From the NCBI GenBank assembly GCA_947165975.1, contig CAMVCL010000008.1, positions 1 to 41,007 on the forward strand: 41,007 nt of DNA, in the 5' to 3' direction. The notes beneath the pieces are model-generated. The model searched no databases. It was not told the origin of the DNA and saw only the letters and a list, made by a program, of their open reading frames with translations. Positions 34,250-41,007 of this stretch are shown one piece after another; the first letter of the stretch is position 1; the number at the start of each line of letters is the position of its first letter. A program made the position numbers and the translations under genes. This DNA is from an uncultured Candidatus Saccharibacteria bacterium. Its GTDB lineage: Bacteria; Patescibacteriota; Saccharimonadia; Saccharimonadales; Saccharimonadaceae.

Positions 34250-34255
34250 TATAAT
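34247..34255 (+). promoter_or_regulatory. ppa extended -10 promoter
   Basis: TGA-TATAAT (TATAAT at 34250-34255), where TGA is also the recO stop codon. The leader of about 20 nt carries AAAGGAG before ATG 34284. Confidence 0.65.
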
Positions 34256-34283
34256 TAGTAGATAACAAACAAAGGAGATATTT

Positions 34284-34883
34284 ATGGCAGACTTTAATAA
34301 AGTTTTGACGCCGGGGGATTATGAAAAAGGCGAGCTTAATGTCGTGATTGAAATTCCGACTGGTTCTAACCATAAGATAGAATGGGATCGTGAGCATGCT
34401 TGTTTCATGCTTGATCGCGTTGAACCAATGGCATTTGCAAAACCTTGTAACTATGGTTTTATCCCGCAAACTTTAGATGAAGATGGCGATGAACTTGATG
34501 TATTAATGATTACCGATCAGCCACTTACGACTGGTATTTGGATGAAGGGACGTATTTTGGGCGTGATGAGATTTGTTGATGGTGGTGAAGTCGACGATAA
34601 GATTATCTGTGTTCCTGATGATGATCGTAATAATGGTGACGCATATAAAACTTTGGAAGACTTGCCAGCGCAAACCTTGAAACAGATTGAATTCCACTTT
34701 AACCACTATAAAGATTTAAAGAAACCTGGCACTACAGAAGTAAAAGCTTTTGAAGATATCAAATCTGCTAAAAAGATTATCGCGGCTTCGATTGAGCGTT
34801 ATGAGGAAGCTCATCCAGAACTTAAACTTAAAAAAGGCGTTAAGAGCGCCGTAGATGAAGTCAAGAAGGCGATAAAGAGCTAA
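34284..34883 (+). CDS. ppa: Inorganic pyrophosphatase (soluble, family I)
   Basis: Hydrolyses pyrophosphate and so drives biosynthetic reactions. 199 aa. The family I signature is D-E-D-G-D-E-L-D-V-L (metal-binding aspartates), with VIEIPTGSNHKIEWD, NYGFIPQT and VPDDDRN also present. A strong Shine-Dalgarno and its own promoter, plus a terminator right after the stop, make it a single-gene unit. Confidence 0.97.
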   Translation: MADFNKVLTPGDYEKGELNVVIEIPTGSNHKIEWDREHACFMLDRVEPMAFAKPCNYGFIPQTLDEDGDELDVLMITDQPLTTGIWMKGRILGVMRFVDGGEVDDKIICVPDDDRNNGDAYKTLEDLPAQTLKQIEFHFNHYKDLKKPGTTEVKAFEDIKSAKKIIAASIERYEEAHPELKLKKGVKSAVDEVKKAIKS

Positions 34884-34886
34884 TTG

Positions 34887-34920
34887 ATCAAAAAACCTCC
34901 CTGATGGGAGGTTTTTTGAT
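34887..34920. terminator. Bidirectional terminator between ppa and the 34927 gene
   Basis: Perfect 15-bp stem: ATCAAAAAACCTCCC (34887-34901), loop TGAT, GGGAGGTTTTTTGAT (34906-34920). Serves both converging genes. Confidence 0.95.
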
Positions 34921-34926
34921 GAAGTT

Positions 34927-35451
34927 TTATTCTTCAGCTGATTCGGTTTCGTTAGTTTCTTCGGTTTCGCTGCCGTCGTCGGAATTTGTGTTTTTAAGCA
35001 TTTCCATGAATTCGATTTGTTGTTTAACTTCGGAGGCGGTCATACCTTCGTATTGATCTTCGCTATTAGTGATGACGATGTATTTACCGTTGAGTTCAGC
35101 ATCTTTTAGGGATTCGTCATCAGACTCTTTGAGCGCATCAAATGATTTTTTGGCTGTTTCGGCATCTGGATATTCGGCATAAGTTTTCATGCCGGTAATA
35201 TTGTCCCCTTCATAGGTATAAACGATATGTGTTTTGATAGGCATGTATTCTTGTGCGTCGTCGTCTGTTTCGAGGGAATCAGTCTCAATAGTTAAGACAT
35301 ATTTGGTGTCGTCAGATTTGAAGTAATTATCATTAAGACCACCATTTCGTGTAGCAACAATTGCTATTACGGCGATAATAACTACAACTGCAATAGCTGA
35401 GCAGATACCAATAATTAATTTTTTATTGTTTTTCTTAGCTCTGTTAGCCAT
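34927..35451 (-). CDS. Small membrane-anchored protein of unknown function
   Basis: 174 aa. A basic N-terminus (RAKKNNKK), one membrane segment at about 12-33, then an acidic outside domain with VYTYEGDNITGMKTY and AETAKKSFDAL, ending in a Glu/Ser/Thr-rich tail. No lipobox. AGGAG lies 6 nt before the ATG. Resembles short anchored proteins described as DUF-like lipoproteins in other bacteria, but I do not recognise a named family. Confidence 0.78.
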   Translation of the reverse strand: MANRAKKNNKKLIIGICSAIAVVVIIAVIAIVATRNGGLNDNYFKSDDTKYVLTIETDSLETDDDAQEYMPIKTHIVYTYEGDNITGMKTYAEYPDAETAKKSFDALKESDDESLKDAELNGKYIVITNSEDQYEGMTASEVKQQIEFMEMLKNTNSDDGSETEETNETESAEE

Positions 35452-35490
35452 GTTTTTCTCCTATTATTTAATATAATCTTAACATAAGTA

Positions 35491-36834
35491 TTATAAATTG
35501 GCAATGTTCACCCTAGTTTGTTCGGTAGTGTCGCGATCGCGAATCGTGACTGTATTGTCTTCTAATGTGTCAAAATCTATTACTATACATTTTGGTGTGC
35601 CGATTTCATCTTGTTTGCGGTAGCGCTTACCAATGTTACCCGAATCATCCCAAGTAACGTGACTATATTTTTTCTTAAGAATATCGTAGACTTCTTTAGC
35701 TTTTGACACTAGCTCTGGTTTGTTTTTGAGGAGTGGGGAAACACAGAACTTGAAAGGAGCAAGATTCTCCGAAAGTTTCAAAACAATGCGTTTCTCACCA
35801 TTTATCTCGTCTTCGGTATATGCATTGGAGATAACGGCTAGAATCAGACGTTCGACGCCAATAGATGGCTCAATGACGTGTGGGATAAAGGTTTCGCCTG
35901 TTTGTTTGTCACGATATTCCATTGATTTGCCAGATTCTCTTGCTATATTCGATAAATCAAAATCGGTGCGATAGGCAAGACCCATAAGCTCTTCCTCGCC
36001 ATTAGGATAATCAAACATGAAATCGATGGTGCGTTTAGAATAATGTGCACGATCTGCTTCTGGAACTTCGAGTTCATGTATCTCCTCCTTAGGTAGGCCG
36101 AGAATATTCTCTAAAAATTCGTGACTTAGTGCGCGCATTTTTTCGAAGTTTTCTTCCCAAGTGTCTGGATGGACAAAGTATTCGATCTCCATCTGGCTAC
36201 ATTCGCGGTCGCGAAGGATGAAATCACGTGGACTGATCTCGTTGCGGAAGGCTTTACCCTGTTGAGCAATACCGAACGGCAAGTTTGGGTAGAATGTATC
36301 TAAGACGTTCTTGTAATTTACGAAGATACCCTGAGCGGTTTCGGGGCGAAGATAGGCAATGTTTTTCTCGCTAACTTCTTTGTCATCGCCTGGTAAGACT
36401 GCGCCAACATGGGTAGAAAACATCATATTGAATTTACGAATTGGCCCCCAGTTTTCTTTGCCACAGACTGGGCATTTGGTGTGAGTGGCATGAAATTCTT
36501 CGGTGGTAACAGATTCATTAATGTTGTCGGCGATTTTGTCGGCGCGAAAACGTGACTTGCATTCTTTGCATTCGACTAAAGGATCTGCGAAAGTTGCAGT
36601 GTGACCACTGGCGACCCAAGTGCGAGGGTTCATGATAATGGCAGCATCTAGACCATACATATCGGTGCGATCTTCGACAAAGAATTTCCACCATGCGTCC
36701 ATTATGTTTTTCTTAAGCGAAGTGCCTAGCGGACCGAAGTCCCAAGTACCAGCCATCCCGCCATAAACGTCGCTTCCCTGAAAAATGAATCCACGGCGTT
36801 TGCATAAGCTTACAATATCATCTAATTTATTCAT
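35491..36834 (-). CDS. glyQS: Glycyl-tRNA synthetase (single-chain alpha2 type)
   Basis: Class II synthetase, 447 aa. GFIFQGSDVYGGMAGTWDFGPLG is the N-terminal signature. CKECKSRFRAD and CPVCGKENWG form a likely zinc knuckle. IAQQGKAFRNEISPRDFILRDREC-SQMEIEYF covers motif 2, and PHVIEPSIGVERL is motif 3. An anticodon-binding domain ends the protein. This is the eukaryote/archaeal-like single-chain form, not the alpha2beta2 GlyQ/GlyS enzyme. Start ATG 36834 is 6 nt after TATAAT and has no Shine-Dalgarno. Confidence 0.97.
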   Translation of the reverse strand: MNKLDDIVSLCKRRGFIFQGSDVYGGMAGTWDFGPLGTSLKKNIMDAWWKFFVEDRTDMYGLDAAIIMNPRTWVASGHTATFADPLVECKECKSRFRADKIADNINESVTTEEFHATHTKCPVCGKENWGPIRKFNMMFSTHVGAVLPGDDKEVSEKNIAYLRPETAQGIFVNYKNVLDTFYPNLPFGIAQQGKAFRNEISPRDFILRDRECSQMEIEYFVHPDTWEENFEKMRALSHEFLENILGLPKEEIHELEVPEADRAHYSKRTIDFMFDYPNGEEELMGLAYRTDFDLSNIARESGKSMEYRDKQTGETFIPHVIEPSIGVERLILAVISNAYTEDEINGEKRIVLKLSENLAPFKFCVSPLLKNKPELVSKAKEVYDILKKKYSHVTWDDSGNIGKRYRKQDEIGTPKCIVIDFDTLEDNTVTIRDRDTTEQTRVNIANL

Positions 36835-36840
36835 ATCATT

Positions 36841-36849
36841 ATTATAACA
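36841..36849 (-). promoter_or_regulatory. Leaderless extended -10 promoter of glyQS
   Basis: Minus strand TGT-TATAAT (TATAAT at 36841-36846), AATGAT, ATG at 36834. Confidence 0.75.
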
Positions 36850-36876
36850 CTTATCCCAGATAATAATGTTCTAATA

Positions 36877-36885
36877 TGGTATTAT
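36877..36885 (+). promoter_or_regulatory. Probable extended -10 of the ABC transporter gene
   Basis: TGG-TATTAT (TATTAT at 36880-36885), 9 nt before ATG 36895; TATATA (36883-36888) is an alternative with 6 nt. No Shine-Dalgarno, so the mRNA is probably leaderless. Confidence 0.5.
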
Positions 36886-36894
36886 ATATATTAT

Positions 36895-38679
36895 ATGAGT
36901 AAAAATAAAAAAGAGAAGAAGCCTATTAGGGTAAAGCGAACGCTTTACTATTTTTGGAAGGCTTTAATGCAATATAAAGTTCGTACTATCTTGATATTAC
37001 TTTTGGTGCCATCATGGATTTTTCTTTCAAATATCGTGGTGCCATATGGTACTTCGGAAATAGTCGGCAAATTGTCTAGTGGCGATTTCGAGATTGAGAA
37101 TTATACGGGTATCCTTCTTTTAACGATTCTGTCAGCAGGATTTAACAATTTGGTTGTGATTCGTGCGATTGATTGGCTAGACTGGTCATTGGATGCGAAG
37201 TGTGGCGAGTATTTGAGTAAGTTAGCTTTTAATGCGGTTATCAATCAATCAATGACTTTCCATAATGAACATTTTTCGGGCTCTTTGACTTCGGCAGCCA
37301 ATAAATTGCCCAATGCTTTTATTAATTTGAAATCAAACTTCGTATGGGATATCTTCCCTCTGATTTTGACACTTGTCTTTTCGGTGGGAGCAGCGGCGGT
37401 GGTTTGTTTGCCTTTCGCAATCATGCTAGCTGTTTACGCAGCAATTTACATGACCGTGGCAATAGTCACTTATTATAAAACGATGCATTATGATTCGGCT
37501 TTGGCCAATGCAGAAAATAAACAAACTGGACAATTAGCCGATTCGATCACTAATGAGATTTCGGTAAAATCATATGCTCGGGAGAAATATGAATTTAAGC
37601 GTTTTAGTCGTGATACACATCGAACTCATGATGCAACAATGGATGTGGCGAAAGTGTCGTTTTGGCGTAATATGTCGATGAATATAGTAAATATGGTGAC
37701 TTATGCTGCGCTTTTGATTTTGATTGTTTTAAGCCACGATATGTTTGGTCTTGCGATTTCTAGTATTGTATTCTTGTATTCAGTGTCAAATTCATTACTT
37801 TCGAACGTATGGACGATCAATCATATATTGCGAGCAATCAATCGTTCATTTGGAAATGCTAGTGAGATGGTGGAGATCTTAGATATGCCATATATCGTTG
37901 ACGACAAGAATGATATTCGCTTCAAGGTCAAGGAAGGTGCGGTAGATTTTAGCCATATTGATTTTCAACACCATGATCAAAAAACTAAGTTATTTGAAAA
38001 TTTTGATTTGAATATTCCGGCTGGGAAAACTGTGGGGCTTGTAGGGATTTCTGGTTCAGGAAAAACTACATTGACTAAATTACTACTAAGATTTGACGAT
38101 GTTACGGCTGGAGCGATTTATATTGACGGTAAGGACATTAGGGATGTAACACAGCAAAGTTTACGCGAAGCGATTGCTTATGTACCGCAGGAATCCTCAT
38201 TATTTCATCGTTCGGTGTTTGAAAATATTGCCTACGGAAAACCGGATGCTTCTAAGGATGAGGTAATTAAGGCGGCAAAATTAGCTAATGCGGACGAATT
38301 TATTCGGGACCTGCCAGACGGCTATGATACGTTAGTGGGGGAGCGTGGCGTTAAATTGTCTGGTGGACAAAGACAACGAATCGCGATAGCGAGAGCCATC
38401 TTGAAAGATGCTCCGATTTTGGTGCTTGATGAGGCGACTTCGGCATTAGATTCAGAGTCTGAAGCATTGATCCAGGAAGCTTTGACTAATTTGATGAAAG
38501 GTAGAACTTCTATTGTGGTGGCACATCGTTTGTCTACAATTGCTGGACTAGATGAGATTGTGGTATTAGATGAAGGAAGGATTGTTGAGCAGGGGTCGCA
38601 TCATGAATTACTGGATGCTGATGGGGAATATAAGAAACTCTGGTCAAGACAGAGTGGCGCGTTCTTGGAAGAGAATTAA
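36895..38679 (+). CDS. ABC transporter, fused membrane and ATPase domains (exporter type)
   Basis: 594-aa half-transporter that would work as a dimer. The membrane domain (about 25-330) has six hydrophobic segments. In the ATPase domain, Walker A GISGSGKT is at 384-391, the signature LSGGQ at 488-492 and Walker B ends D512-E513 (LVLDEATSALD), with the H-loop in VVAHRLSTI. It belongs to the MsbA/multidrug exporter group; lipid, peptide or drug export cannot be told apart from sequence alone. Confidence 0.93.
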   Translation: MSKNKKEKKPIRVKRTLYYFWKALMQYKVRTILILLLVPSWIFLSNIVVPYGTSEIVGKLSSGDFEIENYTGILLLTILSAGFNNLVVIRAIDWLDWSLDAKCGEYLSKLAFNAVINQSMTFHNEHFSGSLTSAANKLPNAFINLKSNFVWDIFPLILTLVFSVGAAAVVCLPFAIMLAVYAAIYMTVAIVTYYKTMHYDSALANAENKQTGQLADSITNEISVKSYAREKYEFKRFSRDTHRTHDATMDVAKVSFWRNMSMNIVNMVTYAALLILIVLSHDMFGLAISSIVFLYSVSNSLLSNVWTINHILRAINRSFGNASEMVEILDMPYIVDDKNDIRFKVKEGAVDFSHIDFQHHDQKTKLFENFDLNIPAGKTVGLVGISGSGKTTLTKLLLRFDDVTAGAIYIDGKDIRDVTQQSLREAIAYVPQESSLFHRSVFENIAYGKPDASKDEVIKAAKLANADEFIRDLPDGYDTLVGERGVKLSGGQRQRIAIARAILKDAPILVLDEATSALDSESEALIQEALTNLMKGRTSIVVAHRLSTIAGLDEIVVLDEGRIVEQGSHHELLDADGEYKKLWSRQSGAFLEEN

Positions 38680-38687
38680 ATAGTACA

Positions 38688-38729
38688 CTAGATATGGCGT
38701 GCTAGATGTGGTGTACCGGATATAGTCCA
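38688..38729. repeat. Three degenerate 14-bp tandem units between the ABC transporter gene and hisS
   Basis: Units at 38688-38701, 38702-38715 and 38716-38729 follow the pattern C(T/C)(A/G)GAT(A/G)T(G/A)G(C/T)(G/C)(T/C)(G/A). An inverted pair GTACAC (38683-38688) / GTGTAC (38711-38716) overlaps. No T-run, so not a normal terminator. Meaning unclear. Confidence 0.4.
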
Positions 38730-38732
38730 GTT

Positions 38733-40067
38733 TTAGTCGGCCCAGAAATCTTCTGGATTACTAACAACTTCGATATTAACTGTGTTTTCTTCGCCAGTTT
38801 CAAAGTTTTTGGCGCGTAAGGTTTTGGCGCCGATTTCAGATTCACCGATGACGATGCCATGAGTAGCGAGTTTGGCGGCATATGATAATTTGTCGCCAAG
38901 TTTTTTATTTAGAAAAACTACTGTAGTGCTGAGATTTTTGTCACGTAACTTGGTGGCAACATTCATAGCTTCATCATATTCATGTTCAGAAACGGGAATA
39001 ATGGCATAATCAACTAATTCTTTATTTCTTGATTTAATAAGTGATTTTTCGTTAAGGATGTAGAACAAGCGTGTGAGACCGATGGAACCTCCGACGCCTG
39101 GGAAGGATTTTTCAGAAAAATGCTTGGTAAGATTTTCGTAGCGGCCACCACCACAAACTGAGCCGATATTCTTATGTTCCGGTAGAATGAATTCGAATAC
39201 TGTACCAGTGTAATAATCGAGTCCGCGAACGATTTTGAGGTCGGCAGTAATTTGCTCGGTAAGACCGATTGACTCAAGTAGATATAAAACTTGGTCAAGC
39301 TCGGTGACACCTTCGGCGAAAGTCGAGTTTTCGATTTCCAATTCGTTAAGTGTCGATACTATGGTTGAACGGTGACCGTTTAATTCGATTAGAGTAAAGA
39401 TATCTTTAATAGTAGTTTTGTTTAAATCTAGCTCTTCGAGGGCGACTTTAGTCTGTTCCGGTGTGACTTTTTCGGCATGATCAATGATATTCATGATTTC
39501 GGCAGAAAGAGCAGTAAGATTATGTGCTTCCATAAAGCCAGTAAGGATTTTACGATTGCTGATACGTGCTAAGACTGGAGTATCGAGCTCAAAGGATTTA
39601 AAAGCATCTAGCAACGTTGAAATAACATCTGCATCGTATGCAATTGGAAGTGATTCGCGACCAATCACGTCAACATCACATTGATAGAATTCACGAAAGC
39701 GGCCTTTTTGGGCGCGTTCACCACGGAAATTGGTGCCAATCTGAGAAACCTTAAAGGGGAAGGCTAGATTGTTTTCATGTTCAATGACATAGCGGGCTAA
39801 TGGCACGGTGTGATCGAATCGTAGGGCTTGGCTAGCGCCTTCGGCGGATTCGGCAGTTTTAACAACTTTGTAAATTTGCTTTTCAGTATCGCCGCCAGCT
39901 TTAGCTAGAAGGATTTCGGTTCGTTCGATTGAGGGTGTTTCAACATCAAAGAAGCCATGAGATTTATAAACTTCAGCAATTTTGTTTTTAAGGTTATTAA
40001 AAATGGCTTGGGTTTCAGGCAATAATTCCTGAGCGCCAGAAATTGGAGAAGTATTAAATTTTTTCAT
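38733..40067 (-). CDS. hisS: Histidyl-tRNA synthetase
   Basis: Class II synthetase, 444 aa. SGAQELLPET replaces the usual RGT.D at the N-terminus. Motif 2 region FRGERAQKGRFREFYQCDVDVIG, the HisA motif RGLDYYTGTVFEF, CGGGRYENL and motif 3 VGGSIGLTRL are present, followed by an anticodon-binding domain. ATG 40067 sits 7 nt after TATAAT without a Shine-Dalgarno. Confidence 0.97.
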   Translation of the reverse strand: MKKFNTSPISGAQELLPETQAIFNNLKNKIAEVYKSHGFFDVETPSIERTEILLAKAGGDTEKQIYKVVKTAESAEGASQALRFDHTVPLARYVIEHENNLAFPFKVSQIGTNFRGERAQKGRFREFYQCDVDVIGRESLPIAYDADVISTLLDAFKSFELDTPVLARISNRKILTGFMEAHNLTALSAEIMNIIDHAEKVTPEQTKVALEELDLNKTTIKDIFTLIELNGHRSTIVSTLNELEIENSTFAEGVTELDQVLYLLESIGLTEQITADLKIVRGLDYYTGTVFEFILPEHKNIGSVCGGGRYENLTKHFSEKSFPGVGGSIGLTRLFYILNEKSLIKSRNKELVDYAIIPVSEHEYDEAMNVATKLRDKNLSTTVVFLNKKLGDKLSYAAKLATHGIVIGESEIGAKTLRAKNFETGEENTVNIEVVSNPEDFWAD

Positions 40068-40074
40068 ACTTTTT

Positions 40075-40083
40075 ATTATACCA
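40075..40083 (-). promoter_or_regulatory. Leaderless extended -10 promoter of hisS
   Basis: Minus strand TGG-TATAAT (TATAAT at 40075-40080), 7 nt, ATG at 40067. Confidence 0.7.
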
Positions 40084-40151
40084 TACTGGTATTTGAAAAG
40101 TTTTTGGTGATTTTATATTTCTTATTATTTCTCATGAGAGACATTTTTTAG

Positions 40152-40180
40152 GTGACAAAAATTGGAAAATATGTTATAAT
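40152..40180 (+). promoter_or_regulatory. Promoter of the tandem-HTH gene
   Basis: GTGACA (40152-40157), 17-nt spacer, TATAAT (40175-40180) with TGT before it. The leader is about 47 nt with AAGGGG (40221-40226) 7 nt before the ATG, the longest leader seen in the window. Confidence 0.75.
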
Positions 40181-40233
40181 TTACTTTTGAGTGGGCGTAC
40201 TTTTAGAATTAGGATAGTGAAAGGGGCATTATT

Positions 40234-40833
40234 ATGAAACAACTAAGTATTCCTAAAAGTCAAAATACTGAAGAAATTGCACAATTAATAAGGGAAAAGA
40301 GAGAATTGCTGAAGAAGAGTTTGAAAAAGGCTCATAGAAAAGATTTTTCGATAAGAGTAGTCGCAAAAAGAGTGGGTATTAGTCCAACTCATTTAGAGAG
40401 ATTAGAACATGGTGAGCGTGATTTATCTACAATTAATATAATCTATGGCATTTCGCGTGAATTAAATATACCACTTAATCAATTAGTAAAAGTGTATCTT
40501 GGTCTTTCTGATGAAGAGGAAAGAAGATGCTTCCTTGTAGATGGTGGAGCCTATTATGATATAGACAATAGTCGGATTATTAAAAATAAATCTGCTAAGC
40601 TTCTAGAAAAACGAGGGTACAAAGTTACTGAACAGGAAGTAGCAACTAAATTAGGTTGCTCAAAGTCTCATTTCAATCATTATAAGAGCGGTCGTAGAAA
40701 ATTTAAGGATATTCGTTTATTATATGGTTTATCGGAATTATTTGATGTACCACTATATGTATTTATTAGAAATGAATTAGGGATTACTGATGATGAAATA
40801 GCGAGGGTGATTAACTTAGATATAAGAGAATAG
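40234..40833 (+). CDS. Tandem helix-turn-helix (XRE-like) DNA-binding protein
   Basis: 199 aa with two related Cro/C1-type HTH units. The first spans about 40-86 (RVVAKRVGISPTHLERLEHGERDLSTINIIYGISRELNIPL). The second spans about 130-177 (QEVATKLGCSKSHFNHYKSGRRKFKDIRLLYGLSELFDVPL). Each is followed by a matching tail (GLSDEEERR and GITDDEIAR), so the whole half was duplicated. No sensor, protease or toxin partner is adjacent, and no membrane segment. Probably a transcription regulator; targets unknown. Confidence 0.85.
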   Translation: MKQLSIPKSQNTEEIAQLIREKRELLKKSLKKAHRKDFSIRVVAKRVGISPTHLERLEHGERDLSTINIIYGISRELNIPLNQLVKVYLGLSDEEERRCFLVDGGAYYDIDNSRIIKNKSAKLLEKRGYKVTEQEVATKLGCSKSHFNHYKSGRRKFKDIRLLYGLSELFDVPLYVFIRNELGITDDEIARVINLDIRE

Positions 40834-40851
40834 AATGCTATCCTATAATAA

Positions 40852-40878
40852 AACCACTCATTTGTGAGTGGTTATTTT
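40852..40878 (+). terminator. Terminator after the tandem-HTH gene
   Basis: AACCACTCA (40852-40860), loop TTTG, TGAGTGGTT (40865-40873), then ATTTT. Confidence 0.85.
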
Positions 40879-40916
40879 CATACAAATTCTTTTTATTTAG
40901 GTATATTTTAAAAATA

Positions 40917-40925
40917 TGTTATAAT
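40917..40925 (+). promoter_or_regulatory. Extended -10 promoter near the window end
   Basis: TGT-TATAAT (TATAAT at 40920-40925). The ATG at 40930 is followed at once by TAA and cannot be a gene start. The next in-window ATG with an open frame is at 40961. Confidence 0.55.
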
Positions 40926-40960
40926 GGTTATGTAATTAGGCAATACTAGAAAAACTGTCC

Positions 40961-41007
40961 ATGACAAAAGAAAAACATGCAATATTAGCTCCAATAGGAC
41001 TAGGTCT
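40961..41007 (+). CDS. 5' end of an unidentified gene (cut by window edge)
   Basis: ATG followed by 14 open codons (MTKEKHAILAPIG...) to the window end, 35 nt after a TATAAT. No clear Shine-Dalgarno. Too short to identify; the promoter and terminator before it support a new transcription unit here. Confidence 0.35.
   Translation, partial: MTKEKHAILAPIGLG

Noticed and set aside
40930-40935. Leaderless-like ATG 4 nt after TATAAT at the window end
   Set aside because: The ATG is followed directly by TAA, and the spacing is 4, not 6.
1-41007. UGA read as glycine (Gracilibacteria-like code)
   Set aside because: Several conserved genes end normally at TGA (tyrS, recO, histidine kinase), and no conserved protein contains an in-frame TGA.
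1-41007. CRISPR arrays, insertion sequences, prophage or integrase genes
   Set aside because: No regularly spaced repeats, transposase motifs or phage genes seen; the region is conventional chromosome with one metabolic island.

Overview
The window looks like chromosome from a reduced, low-GC bacterium of the Candidate Phyla Radiation, most likely Candidatus Saccharibacteria (TM7). The reasons are the AT-rich sequence, tight packing (no gene-free stretch over 300 bp), many shortened enzymes (375-aa Pgi, 410-aa ProRS without an editing domain), secreted FISUMP/InlB-repeat proteins, and a mix of housekeeping genes with almost no biosynthesis. TGA is used as an ordinary stop (tyrS, recO, the histidine kinase), which argues against the UGA=Gly lineages (Gracilibacteria, Absconditabacteria). 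The taxon is an inference from gene content; no marker was searched.

Layout. 1-6.4 kb: ftsH (cut by the window edge), an M1 aminopeptidase and a secreted InlB-repeat/FISUMP protein. 6.4-9 kb: proS (-), pgi (+) and tRNA-Leu(CAG) (-). 9-17.8 kb: an amino-acid fermentation island with carbamate kinase arcC (-) divergent from arcB-arcA-arcD (+), followed by aguB (putrescine carbamoyltransferase)-aguD (permease)-aguA (agmatine deiminase). 17.8-22.8 kb: gpmI, galU (-), an orphan ANL-superfamily adenylating enzyme and a membrane-anchored protein. 22.8-29.3 kb: clpC-clpP under a CIRCE/HrcA-type operator, rnhA, then tyrS-RNA methyltransferase-rpmA. 29.3-34.9 kb: flippase-like membrane protein-xseA-xseB, another anchored protein, a soluble histidine kinase plus single-domain response regulator, recO and ppa. 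34.9-41 kb: an anchored protein (-), glyQS (-), an ABC exporter (+), hisS (-), a tandem-HTH regulator (+) and the first codons of one more gene.

How it fits together. The arginine deiminase and agmatine deiminase routes both make carbamoyl phosphate, and the single carbamate kinase can turn that into ATP plus ammonia and CO2. With a dedicated transporter for each, this gives substrate-level ATP without a respiratory chain, and the M1 aminopeptidase may help supply amino acids. Pgi and GpmI are glycolytic steps; GalU makes UDP-glucose.

The most striking pattern at DNA level is promoter placement. Many genes have an extended -10 (TGn-TATAAT) exactly 6 nt (sometimes 7 or 9) before the ATG and no Shine-Dalgarno sequence, which implies leaderless mRNAs. 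Genes inside operons, and some with longer leaders, have clear Shine-Dalgarno sequences. Terminators, promoters and start codons are packed back to back, and one 35-bp perfect palindrome between clpP and rnhA carries a -10 on both strands.
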